A stretch of DNA of 64,000 nt from Phascolomyces articulosus (Eukaryota; Mucoromycota; Mucoromycetes; Mucorales; Lichtheimiaceae): assembly GCA_025677815.1 (NCBI GenBank), contig JAIXMP010000005.1, forward strand, positions 682,001-746,000, written 5' to 3'. Shown here one piece after another: positions 1 through 11,900 of the stretch; the stretch's first letter is position 1; every line of letters begins with the position of its first letter. Under the pieces are notes generated by a model. That model was not told the origin of the DNA, did not search any database, and saw nothing but the letters and a program-made list of their open reading frames with translations. The translations under genes and the position numbers were made by a program.

Positions 1-320
1 ATTGTTCCAATTGTGTTAACATGGCGTTATCGTAAGGAAGTTCTTCATTTTTCCAACTACATTTGGAACACTCATATCGTACACGCATATTATTGGCAAT
101 CTTTTTATTTAAAACAATTAATTGTTTTTCTGATCGTGTCAATTGAACAGAGGATGTTGCTTTACATTTTGGACAAGGGTGACTTGCATGTTCAAGAGAG
201 ATTTTTTTTCCAGAGTTTCCAACTATTATAGATAAATGATAGGGTTAGTTTTTTTTTTCTTATTTTTAATTCAAATTTTAATGTATAGATGAAAAGATAC
301 ATACCAATGACAAAAGGCAT
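1..320 (-). CDS. Small zinc-ribbon protein, 5' part only (runs off the left edge)
   Basis: Read on the minus strand. A 16-nt first exon (320..305, ATG at 320) is followed by a GTATGT donor, and an internal exon (222..1) follows an ACTAAC branch-like site and an ATAATAG acceptor. The joined frame stays open for 79 visible residues. It starts MPFVIVGNSGKK and carries a CPKC pair at residues 22-25 and a CSKC pair followed by W at residues 57-62, so it is a two-knuckle zinc ribbon. An LxR motif follows the first pair (LTR, residues 33-35). This order is typical of the small zinc_ribbon_15-like proteins of fungi and bacteria, whose role is not known to me. The 3' end lies outside the window. The gene model is fairly secure because both splice sites and the cysteine spacing agree; the family assignment is tentative. 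Confidence 0.65.
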
Positions 321-3319
321 GATGTAATTTGATTTGTAATAAAGAAGTTAAAAGCAAGTAGTGTAGTTAAAAGCAAAATAAAGTAGTAGCAAAGAGGAAT
401 AAAAAAAAATTAAAAAGAAACGGGAAATTGAGGTGAAATAATTCCTCCCTTTTTATATCCATTTTTTTCAAAGGATGTAAAAGTGTGTAACCATCCCATT
501 TATCCACGTTGTTTTTAATGGCCGACTAGAAGAAATTCGACTTTCCAAGTAAAGTTTAGTTCGAGTGGTACAATTGAATTACACAATACTAGATTATAAA
601 TGGAGTTTTTCTCAATAGAATCAGCTAAAACTGCTGCTGTTTGCTGCAAGCAATCAAGTGATCTATTCTTGGCTCTTCTCAATGCTTATGACGTTTTGTA
701 CACTGTTTTATGAACTAAGAGTAGTATAGTGTGTGGCAAAGCATTTTAATGCTTTTTATTTTGCGCAGTCAATTAATAAAAGACGTTATAATTGACAATC
801 ATTACTCAATTATTGTTATTTTAACTTGTTTGATCAACATTTTTTTACTCATCATCGATGATCTTCCTCCCCTTTTTGAATAAACTTTTTTTTTCATCTC
901 TTTCTCTCTCAACGCATGGCGTAGTGCTCCGATATAAAAAAAAAAGGTTTTGGTTTCTTGTTCCTAATTACGCATCTAAAAAAAAACCGGAATAAGAAAT
1001 AGTTTTGCGCGTTAAACGGAGTCAAAAGATGGTTCGCTTCCAATTCCTACTGGCTCCGAATAAGTTCTTTTTATATTTCAACCAAACCCAACGAACCAAA
1101 TTTCATTTTTCATCAACAAAAAGATGTTGTCATAGTTATTTTACGATCGTTTTATCGTCGCATGGCAAAAAACAACTCCGCGTCAAAGGTCTTTTCGGTG
1201 AATTGAATAAAAAAAAAGGCTCAGCGTTTCAATCAATCATATCCTTCAAAAAGGGTCATCTGCCGGTAGAGTCATATATATAGATAGATATTCAGATTTT
1301 TTTACCTTTCCTTCGGTTGAAAGTAAATTACCTTAATCACCTTATCTGTAAGTTATTCCGAAATGACACAACGCCTCTTTTTTTAGACTTATCCTTTTTG
1401 TTGTCATGTAATTATCATGGGCAACAGAATCGAATGTACGTTGTCATGGAATACATAAATGGTTGTTATGGTAAAAAGAAGATGTTGCCCTCCTCCCCCT
1501 GACAACAAAACAAGCAAATCTACCATCTGAGAATTATTCCATCCATCTCTCTCTTTCAATTTGTTTCTCTTTCATTTTTGTGGGGAAATAAAATTTATGG
1601 TTTTCGTACGACGTTCACACGATTTTTATTAATAAAAATCAAAAGAACCAGTCATTTTCTTTGATTTGAATCTAAAACCAACGATTTGAATCAAATAGAA
1701 AAATAGGAACCGTACCTTTTTTTTTATTATTTTATTTCTCAATAAAGTAGAATTCGTCACTGAGAAATGAGATTACTCTCTATCTTTCAATATAAAATAG
1801 TAGTGGAGGGCGTTCATTTTTTGCTGAGCCAGGTGTAGTTTATTATTGATAATGTATAAAATATATTAGAAAATAACGTATGTTTCGTTATTTCAGTACA
1901 CTTGATCAACGACACTTGCATAACATAAAACAGTTTAGAAACAATTGGATTTGCATGAGTTTACATTGTTTATAGATATAAACAACTTGTAAGAAAGATT
2001 TTATTACCTTCTTGACCTTTTTAAGGAGTAAGAAATGCACCAAGGAATTGTATTTTTTTTTTTACTTTTTTTAGTTTAAAAAGGAACATTATTCTACCGC
2101 AATTCAATTCAAAATGTTAGATTGAATGATGTATAGAAAAAAGGTTTCGGAACATGAAGCTCCGGGGGGTTATGATAATATAATGGGCTTAAATAAAGTA
2201 GTACTTCAAAAAAATTGAGCTCATATAATTTAGATTGTATTTAGATGAGAAGATCTTTTTTTTATTTTAATTAACATGTATGAACATGTGTTTATTTTGC
2301 CAAGCTTCGATTTTTTTTAATGCATTGATAAACAAATAAATAAATTACATACGAAGCTTCTACATGTTAAAATTAGGTGGTGCCACCACCACTATCATCA
2401 TCATCCATTATTCGCAGCGCCATTCAAGAAAACCTTCTTATTATCAATAACTATCTTTTTGACTTTTATAAAGAAAACCCGGGTATATCCTATTCAGACT
2501 TTCGGATTTACTATTTCTAGTAGTTAGTATTTATCTAGGCTGCTTGTAGTAAGTCAATTGGATGATATCTCCATTATTCATTTTTTTAGGAGTCGGTAAT
2601 ATTCTCGGTTTTTTTTTTCATAAACAATGATTAAGAGTTTTTAATAGTTTAAATAATTTGATGTCGAATTCAAGGCGATGAATTGTATTTTAGTTATATT
2701 CGTCCTTCTCTCCATGATAATGTTTGTTGTTTCAGTGATCAGTTTCACCACTAAATAAAACAAAGATTAGAAATATGGGGAGAGAAAAAAAAAGAATAAA
2801 TGCGAATCTTCGGTAATAAGAACTTGTGGTTTCAGAAGCTTTATTTTTAATACGTATCATGTCAGATTACTCCATCCTATAAAACTAAAAGAACATGAGA
2901 ATTCAATTTCCTCTAGCTTTATAAAACAAACGTTTCTATAAATACTTACAAGTTTTTTTTTACTATATGTAGGAATCTGTAGCAGTCAGAATCTCGTTCG
3001 AATTGCTTCATGAGTTCGAGTTTTTGAGTTTGTTATTTCCATTAGAATATCATCGGCTGCATCATCCCTATCAGAATAATAGATGGGCAGAAAATTAAAC
3101 ACCCAAACATAAAACCCTATTGAACATAACTTTTGTCCACTAGAACTACCTACCAGTTTCTATTCAATAATTCAATAAATCGTGTGTGGGACATCAAATC
3201 CATACCAGCAAACTTTCGTTTTTCACCAATAAAAAATGCCCAATTGATGTTGGTAAAAGATTTCTGCCATTTTCGCATAAATGGTGGTATCGAGGCAATT
3301 TATGACTTTGATAGTAACA
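321..3319. other. Gene-poor AT-rich intergenic region
   Basis: I see no convincing gene in this 3-kb stretch on either strand. Open frames at about 1005-1283 and 1317-1502 are short, lack splice context or a recognisable domain, and are rich in AAA/TTT codons. The only clear structure is a cluster of inverted repeats at 2264-2390, listed separately. The part next to position 320 should contain the promoter of the leftward zinc-ribbon gene. Confidence 0.6.
2264..2390. repeat. Interrupted inverted repeat with terminal small hairpin
   Basis: The left arm contains ATTTTAATTAACATGTA (2264-2280) and then AAGCTTCG (2302-2309). The right arm contains CGAAGCTT (2352-2359) and then TACATGTTAAAATTA (2361-2375), the same blocks inverted. 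The left arm carries about 21 extra bases between its blocks. Directly after the right arm is GGTGGTGCCACCACC (2376-2390), with 6-bp arms and a 3-base loop. This could be a MITE-like relic or a chance AT-rich hairpin. No coding sequence is associated with it. Confidence 0.5.
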
Positions 3320-4545
3320 ATCTAAAATGATATTACAAAGCAATCAGAACCAACAATACCTTCTCTCCTCCGTTCTTTTCTGTTCCGCTCCAACATTTCT
3401 TTCTCCAAATCTGTGAAATTCTCTTGTGAAAGTAAATGGATAATGGGTTTATGGATTCGGTTTTCAATAGTAGAATCATCTTCGAATTTCAGCGAAGATA
3501 ATAATTCAAGATCACCTCCGTCCAACTTTTTTTTTGCCCACTACTATGGTAATATATATTATATTCAAAGATCAGTCTTATATTCAATTTTATATATTTG
3601 ACGTTTAACATTGAGTTCTTGTTTGCCTTTTTGAAACTGAGATTTGTTAAAATAGTATTGATATCCATTTCTTTCACTCTTGTTCCTCTTGAGCATCGCC
3701 GCTACTATTTCTAACATCGGCTGTGTAAATCCCTTTATCAACAAGATGACCAGCACAATCATCAAGCTGACTAGCACCACCATCATCGCTACTGCCACCA
3801 TTTTTTTTCGGTACCCCCAACGATATGGGCAGCTTCTTTAGTAGCAGGGTTTGCAGGATGAATCTAAAACTGTAGGCTCTCTTTTTCCTGCCTTTAGATG
3901 TCGGATAGCTCAAGAAAATATTATATATATTACTATTGGATTAACCATTATACGCTGTAATATATATCTGTATTTAATATATGTCTTATATAGCATGTCT
4001 GGAGTAAATAAAAAAAAATCATGTTTGTACGATACCAAACAGGCCTAACCGTTTTTGTGGTTGTCAATACAAATACAAATATCACTTTACCTGTTTCATG
4101 AGTATACCGGAATTTATCCGCAATCACGAAGCCACTGGTAAAAATAAATAGTGCATAAAGACAGAATATAATCCATTCCTCCAATCCACACTTTAATACT
4201 ATCTCACCGGATTAGCTGAGTCAGTAATACAGGGCCACTGAAACAGACATGCTCGTTTAGGCGTTGAACCAAGGGGGACACTTCCTATAAGATGATGTTT
4301 TTGTGTTTACATATTAGTAAATTGTATACCTTGTTACCTCATTTTGTTTTACAGCACAGTCAATAACATGTATAACTTACCTTATCAAAATACCCAAAAA
4401 AAAGTCTGTTGATGTGATCTGATATTTACATATGATTGATCACAATTATCCTTATCAACATTGTGGTTCAACATGACAAAAAAATTTTTTTGTAATGTGT
4501 TTGACTCAGAGAGAGAGAGAATCCACTTTAATCATCATTTCAATA
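3320..4545 (-). pseudogene. Eroded intron-containing gene of unknown family
   Basis: Several protein-like minus-strand segments line up through plausible introns. A first segment (from about 4540) begins MMIKVDSLSLSES and ends ...NIRSHQQTFF. A one-base slip in a T8 run restores GYFDK, which ends at an ideal AAG|GTAAGT donor near 4381. An exon near 4286-4207 reads EVSPLVQRLNEHV...LLTQLIR and joins in frame, across a GTGAGA donor and TTTACCAG acceptor, to GFVIADKFRYTHETG. Further 3', frames switch near 3800 at an A8 run, and an acidic frame continues (GGSSDDGGASQLDD). A later open piece (3525..3322) reads ELLSSLKFEDDSTIENRI. Frameshifts at homopolymers and in-frame stops suggest decay; a live gene with unrecognised small exons is the alternative. 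I do not recognise the family. Confidence 0.4.
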
Positions 4546-6290
4546 GGGAAAAACAGTTATTTTCTTAACTTTTAATATAATAAAGTATAATGCTATATAT
4601 ATTTACATGAATGAGAAACTTACTTTTTAGGGTAAAGTAAAATTTAATAAATAATTGAGCCAAGCAGAAAATAATTTTGGAGATGGCATATATAAATAAA
4701 TGACGCCCATCATTTATCAATAATACATGTATATTTATATATATTCCTGTTTGATACATATAAAAAAAAGAAGGTCCCATACACTTTCTTTTGTTTAGTA
4801 GCTAAAGCAATAAACATAATCATCTATCCTTTTATGCAATAGACATTGCATTTGAAAAAAAAAAGGATTGAGGTGTGACAAACTCACACGCTTTTTTTTT
4901 ACACATTTGATCTTGCTGTTTTGTTTTGACAGTGTCAATAAAATAAAAAAAAGAGTATGTTGATTTTCATGAAATTGAATCGACAGAATCATCGATCTAC
5001 AATAAGATGATCTACAAAAGATACCTTCTTATCTACTAATAAACTTAATAGAGTATATATTGAATAGTTGTTGGCTGACTGCCAAGAGATAAATAAAGTT
5101 TTTTTTGAACAGATCTGCAAGCTTATACCAAAAGACGACGACTAAGGTTATAAATAATAAACAAGAGATTGACAAAAGATTTATTGCAGTGCCAAGAGTC
5201 AAACTAAAAAAAATAATTTATCTCAGCTGTTGTTGTATGGAAAAAACGGTGGGTTTTACATTTGAAAGGGAGGGAAGAAAAACAAGGCTTCTTGTCGATC
5301 TGTTTTCTTTATAATTGATTATTATATCATATCATGAGTATTCTTTTTAATAATAAAAAAAATGATTCGATTTAATTTTAATTTTAAAAGAGACAATGAT
5401 GGTCTTGTTTTCTTATGATGAAAAAGAAGAATGAGAATGCTTTTTTTTTTAACAAGAGATACCTATGCAAGGTCCCATAAAAACGTGTTGCTGACTTGAA
5501 AAAAAAATTATTTCAAAGAAAAGATGTCATCATCTTTTTCTATACTTCTTTTTCGTGTGGATAAAGTGTTATTTCAGTGTACCTTTTTTTGTTTTAAACA
5601 AAATCATCATCTGGTAAAATAAATAAAATGAAAATTTTTATTTATCTATACAGTATATGAAGAAGAAGAAGAAGGAGAAGAATGCCAAGACTATATAATA
5701 GCTGGTTGTTTATTATTTATTGTATATACAGCAAGTAACGATAAAAAAGTGTGGTTGTAAAGAAGATGAAAAGGAAAGAGTCGGAATGATGAGTGTTATT
5801 ACTTATTGTAAAATAGTTGGGTAACACGTTGTATGACAAAAAACTGAATACCGAAAAGCATTTTTATATATAAATCACATTATCACTATGAATAAACAAC
5901 AACTACTATTTAAATCCTTCCTTTTTTCTTTTTTCTTTTACCTTTGTTTCTCATTTTTTATTATTTGATTCTCACTTTGAAATATTTGTTATATAAAACC
6001 AACTTCTTTTTGCTTCTTTTCTCTTCCTTTTTTTTATATTATTATTTATTTATCCATATAAAGGTCTTCTTTTCATCTTATTAATATTATTTCAAACAAG
6101 TGACAAAAAACATTTCTTTATGAAAAGAAAAAGAAAAATATTTCTAAATTAAAGTCTTCTTTCTATCTATATAATATACCATTTGATTACCCTCGTATCC
6201 CCCCTCCCTCCCTCTCCCCCGAGCATCATCAACTCGTTTTTCATCATTATCATCATCATCCATTCCATATAAACTTACAAAAAAATCACA
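4546..6290. other. AT-rich intergenic region upstream of the 565-aa gene
   Basis: No gene is evident. Open frames here are under 75 codons, dominated by AAA/TTT/ATA and without domains. The last 400 bases are pyrimidine-rich, with runs such as CCCCCCTCCCTCCCTC near 6200 and ATCATCATTATCATC just before the ATG at 6291, like the leaders of other genes in this window. Confidence 0.55.
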
Positions 6291-7134
6291 ATGCCTATCG
6301 CACCTATTTCATTAAAACGAAATCGTTCAGCAAGTACATCTCAAACTACCACACCGACACATAGTAAATTATCCAGGCTAAAATCTACTTTGGCCATATT
6401 TACAAAGTTCCGTTCTTCTTTTACTTCCAGCAATAATAACAGTCCACCTTCTCCACCTTTATCCCCTCAACAACAAAGAAGACCACAAAGACGCCATGGG
6501 AAATTAAAACATCATCCCATGCATCGATGGTCTCATCATTTTGAACAACGACGATCTTCCATTGCCAGTAGTTTTTTTAATTACCTTCAACAGCAACATC
6601 ATCGTAGTACCACGACTTCTCCACCCTCCGCGTATACCAATGATTCCCTATTTGAACAAACGCGTTACCATAGTGCGAAAAAATCCCGTTCACAACCTCG
6701 GTTAAATTCTTCTTTAATGCATGAACAACAATATTATCATGATAAAAATGCACAAACCTTACCTCCTTCCCCCACCATGGGTACATCGCCACAGCAACAA
6801 CGAAAGAAGCGATCTACTTTTCGACTTCCACTTCCACCTCCCATCATTACCACCTCCTCCAATACCACTCGACCTTATGCACCTTATTCATCGAATTCCG
6901 CATTCAGTAATAATTCATCGAGTATTTGGTTTGAAGAAGATGTAGATATTATGAGTAAAAGGAAACAATCCGTTGCCACCACTGAAGAACAAATCACCAT
7001 TTTATCATCTTCCCAATCCGGTGTAGCATTACCAACGGGAATTTTGATTAAACGTAATAGTACCAATCATAGTCAAGTCAGTAATAATAGTAATAGTAGT
7101 TGTTTATTCCCAGACCCACCTTGTGCTGCTGTAC

Positions 7135-7168
<34 letters not shown>

Positions 7169-7988
7169 CAAACAGTCCATGTTAGGAGGAAGACCACGAA
7201 GTCGATCCGCTTCTTCTTCTTGTCAACCACGCCATCAACAACATTTACGCCATGTTTCTTCATCCAACATGACGGTCCATTCAGAAGATTTAACAGCCAA
7301 AGAATTTGCTGATATGACAGGAATTATTATTTGTGATGAAAATGAGGACGAGGAAAAAGAAGAGGATGATATTATGGCCACAGCTACTTCGAGAACTACA
7401 CCTATGGCCATGACACAAAGTCATTTATTATTGGATAATGCAACGACACATTCAGCCATTTTACCTACTACCACTACTACGACTACAGGGGATGAAGATG
7501 TGGTTTTATATACCGTTGGATCTGAACAAAAAACACATTTTAGTCAATGTTCTTCAAGTCGTCAACTTAAAATTTGGGATGCCGAGTTTTGGAATGATCC
7601 TATTCAAAATAATCATCATTCTACTGTTACTTCTACCACGAGTAGTCAGGGACCTCCTCTTACAACTATAACTAACATCAACAAGAACAGTGATCAACAA
7701 GTAAATGAAGAACAACAACAACAGCCTCAGATTTTCAATGAGTTAAGACAAATGCAATCTACAGAGAAATTATCCAATTGTATTATTAAAAAGGGTCGTT
7801 TTGAAATTTGTTTGGAAGCAGGTCCATCCCATTCAAGTTCTATGATGCTTACAAATGACAACAACAACAGCAACGCACTTTCATCCATGACGGGTGCTAG
7901 CAACAACAGTAATCCTAATAATAACTCTAATGAGGACCAATTACCACCACCGATTGTACCTACTATTACTGTAAGTGATGGTCATTAA
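6291..7988 (+). CDS. Ser/Thr/Asn-rich protein of unknown function, 565 aa
   Basis: A single uninterrupted frame from ATG at 6291 to TAA at 7986-7988 encodes 565 residues. The first 110 residues are basic and rich in Ser, Pro, Arg and His (start MPIAPISLKRNRSAS), the sort of disordered, phosphorylatable region common in fungal regulators. A pure ACT run (about 7132-7171) gives a poly-Thr tract. Acidic DENEDEEKEEDD follows a more ordered patch, AKEFADMTGIIICDE. Later patches that look conserved rather than random are LKIWDAEFWNDPIQ and CIIKKGRFEICLEAG. The KGRFEI piece resembles RFxV/RFxI docking peptides, which is inference. There is no membrane segment, catalytic motif or named domain. A nuclear or cytoplasmic regulatory scaffold would fit, but I cannot assign a function. 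Confidence 0.8.
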
Positions 7989-8978
7989 ATGCCATCTAAA
8001 TTATTATTATTAGTATATATATATATATATATATATCCCATCCCTTCATTCCTGCTCTCAGATTTACCCAACCTTCCACCCCCTCTTTTTTCTAATTGTC
8101 ATCTTCCTTCCATTCTATACAAACTTAAGCAGCATCATATCATATTCTCATATATACATAACTCCCCCACACACAACTCTGTTCTTATTTTTATTTTTTG
8201 TACATATTCACACTTATCTACACACATTTTTGGTTGTTGTTGGATTAATAATAATCATAATCATAATAAATACAATCATCATCACACCCCCATTCAAGAT
8301 GGAATGGAATAATCTTTTAATATATATGCATCAAGAATAGAATTAAAAATTATTTTTAGTAATACAAATGGAGTGGCAATTCTAATAAATAGTTCAATAA
8401 AATGATCACATAAAAAAAATAAGGGGGAAAATTGTTTATATATTTAGGTCGGGAATAGGATTGGTAAAGAGGGAGAGAAAAAGAATAGAATGGTAAAGAG
8501 ATCATAAATAAATTGCACGAGTTGAGAAGTATCTTTTACATATACTTGGTCATGATCCTTGTGCTTGTTTTTTCTTTAATTATCAAGGTGATGATGATAG
8601 TGTGATAGTAAAAAAAAAAACAGACAGCTGTCATTCTGTATTCTATTATAATATAGATATAAAGGATGTATACTACGATAAATCACTTTGTTTACGTACT
8701 GGGATGATGTTGATGATGATGTTGATGAAAATCTTCTCCTTAATGGTTTCTACTTTAGTTTATTTACCTGGATGAACACTTTTTTTTTACTTCTTTATCC
8801 ATTCCTTTCATTTTTCTTTTCCTTTATATATATTACACACACTTCTTTCCATTTTATTTATTTATTTACTCCAATCCATTCCTTTATATACATATATATA
8901 TAAGTTGTAAAGCTGGCTTCAACTTTCTAATCACCATACCCCATTACATTCTTTTTTATTATTATTATTTGTAATCAA
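7989..8978. other. Intergenic region, 3' UTR of the 565-aa gene and promoter of the Ca2+ pump
   Basis: No gene is supported. A 107-codon frame opens right at the preceding stop (7989-8312) but is built of TATATA, CAT and AAT repeats and looks like 3' UTR. Pyrimidine- and TATA-rich sequence (8820-8905) precedes the ATG at 8979. I looked for a Crz1-type GNGGC(G/T)CA site in either orientation and saw none. Confidence 0.5.
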
Positions 8979-11900
8979 ATGAATCAATATACAACAACCA
9001 CGATCCCTGTTCCACCACCACCTTACGAAGCTGATCATCCTCACCCTACTGAAGATGATGATGATGGTCAAGGTGGTATATCCACCATGTATTATTATTC
9101 TTCCATCGACATGATTCGTGCAGCACACTATGATCCTAAAAATCCATTTGCCTTTAGTGCAGAACAACTTGGCACATTGGTAGAAAAACGAAACATTGAA
9201 TTTTTAAATGAAGTGGGAGGTGTCTTTGGGATGGCTAAAGGACTTCATTCCGATATCATGCAAGGAATAGCTCAAGATGAACGATATCCTTTACGTACAA
9301 TTACATTGAATGATTTGGTCTCTGCCGCAGCTTCGTGTAATAAAAGTACTACCAGTGAAGACGATGATGATGAAGATATTTTGGATGAAGATATGTTGGC
9401 TTATTGTACTATGGATGACCATGATCAAAACAATTTGAGAGATCATGCTGCCGGTATAGCAGGTGTAGATGATAATGATGACGACGATAGCGAGAATGAG
9501 AACGATGAAGATGGAGAACGAAGAAAAAAAAGAAAACGAGAATTGCATCAACAACGAAAAAATGTGTTTGGTAGTAATATATTACCCTGTGTTCAACACA
9601 AAAGTTTATGTCGATTGATTTGGATGTCGCTCCAGGATAAAACTTTGGTAAAAAAATAAATAAATAAATAAATTAAAATAAGGAGGATCAATGTAAAATG
9701 CTTGTGTTAAAGGAGGGGCAAAAAATTTAATCAATATTTATATATATACATTATAGATTCTGTTAATTGTCGCAGCCATTGTTTCCTTAACAGTCGGTAT
9801 TTATGAAGATTTAACTACTGTTGATTATGATAGTAGTGGAAATCGAGTCCCTGGTGTCAAATGGGTTGAAGGCATGGCAATTCTTTTAGCGATTATTTTG
9901 GTAGTACTTGTTGGTAGTATCAATGATTATCAAAAAGAAAAACAATTTCGACAATTGAATGCACAAAAAGAACATCGATTGATTGACGTAAGAAAGTTCT
10001 TTTCGTTTTTACTTATTTTTTTTTTCGTATGCTATTTTATAGACTAATCCAACTTTTATATATACATATATTTTAGGTCATTCGATCAGGCAATGTTCAA
10101 ACGATTTCGATTTACGATATTCATGTAGGCGATGTACTTCGTCTTGTTCCTGGTGACATTATTGCAGCCGATGGTGTTTTTATTCAAGGAAGTAATGTAC
10201 GATGTGATGAATCCGCTACTACGGGTGAATCCGATGCTGTTCGTAAAGCACGACTTGAAGAATGTATTGCATGGAGTACCACTGCTGTGACACAATCTAC
10301 GACCCGTCGAAATCATAGCAATGACGATTTATTCATGGATATGGAATCCTGTCCCGATCCATTTCTTATTTCAGGTTCAAAAATCATTGAAGGTGAAGGA
10401 ACATATTTGGTGACTTCGGTGGGTATACACTCCTGTCATGGTAAAATCATGTTATCGATGCGTGCACCCGATGATCAAACACCTTTGCAACAAAAGTTGA
10501 ATGTCTTGGCAGGTCATATTGCAAAATTTGGTGTATCTGCTGCTGGTGTGGTGTTTATTATCTTGATGGTACGATGTGTTGTTTCTTATTCGTCGGATGT
10601 GTCCCCTTCCATGACAGCCGCAGCGGTGGCATCACAAATTATGCATATTTTGATCACGGCAGTAACTGTTGTCGTTGTCGCTGTACCTGAAGGATTACCT
10701 CTTGCTGTTACTTTGGGTAATTATTTTATATATATAGGACGTTATGATTTACCTAAATACTAACAGCTCTTCCCTCCCTCCTTTTTTCCCCTCTATCTCA
10801 AATTTATAGCCCTGGCATATGCAACGCAACGCATGTTGAAAGATAACAACTTGGTCCGTGTACTTGCAGCTTGTGAAACCATGGGAAATGCCACCACCAT
10901 TTGTTCCGACAAAACTGGAACTTTAACACAAAACACCATGGCCGTCGTTGCAGGTACCTTTGGTTCATCTTTTCGATTTTTACGTGACCCACCTGCTTCA
11001 CGTGGTGATTTGGTTGATTTACAATCGATTCGTTACAAGATTCCTTTACCTGTCCGTAACTTTATCAATCAAGCCATGGCATTAAATTCCACCGTCTATA
11101 TGAGTACCAATGCCACTGGCGAAAAAAACTTGATGGGCAACAAAACAGAAACGGCTATTTTACATTTCGCTCAAGACTGGATGCAATGTGAACCATTTGA
11201 ATTATTACGTAGTTGTTGGACCATTGAACATGTGTATTCCTTTAGTTCCACACGTAAAGCCATGGCCACCGTAATACGTATCCCTGTCTTGGACGAATAT
11301 ACGAAAAAAGAACGTATCATTTATCGATTGCATGTCAAGGGCGCTTCTGAAATGTTATTGGATTATTGTTCCAATATTATCTCCATGCATGCTGAATCGT
11401 ATGCACAATTTGATGGAATTCAAGATGGGAATAGTTATGCAATTGAAACAAGAACTATGACCGATGCCAATCATGCACGAATGACGAAAATCATTTCAAG
11501 TTATGCCACTCGATGTTTACGTACCTTGGCTTTATGTTATCGCGATTTTGATACTTGGCCACCTCCCCAACTTGAAAATCATCAACGATTGGAAGATCTT
11601 TTACAAGAAGGACAATTAACGTTATTGGGTATTATTGGAATTGAAGATCCACTTCGTCCTGGTGTCAAATCTGCTGTCGCTGCATGTCAACGGGCTGGGG
11701 TTTGTGTTCGTATGGTCACGGGAGATAATATGTTGACAGCCAAAAGTATCGCTCGACAATGTGGTATTTATACTCCTGGTGGAAAAACCATGGATGGACC
11801 TACTTTTCGTCAACTTTCTAATACTGAACGTCATCAAATTTTACCGGATTTACAAGTTTTGGCCCGTTCCAGTCCAGAAGATAAACGATTACTTGTTCAA

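Noticed and set aside
1005..1283. 92-codon plus-strand open frame with MVRFQFLLAPNKFF-like start
   Set aside because: No domain, no splice context, AAA/TTT-rich; the frame start is not an ATG. Probably chance in AT-rich DNA.
7989..8312. 107-codon frame directly after the 565-aa protein stop
   Set aside because: Composed of TATATA, CAT and AAT repeats with no ordered peptide; best read as 3' UTR.
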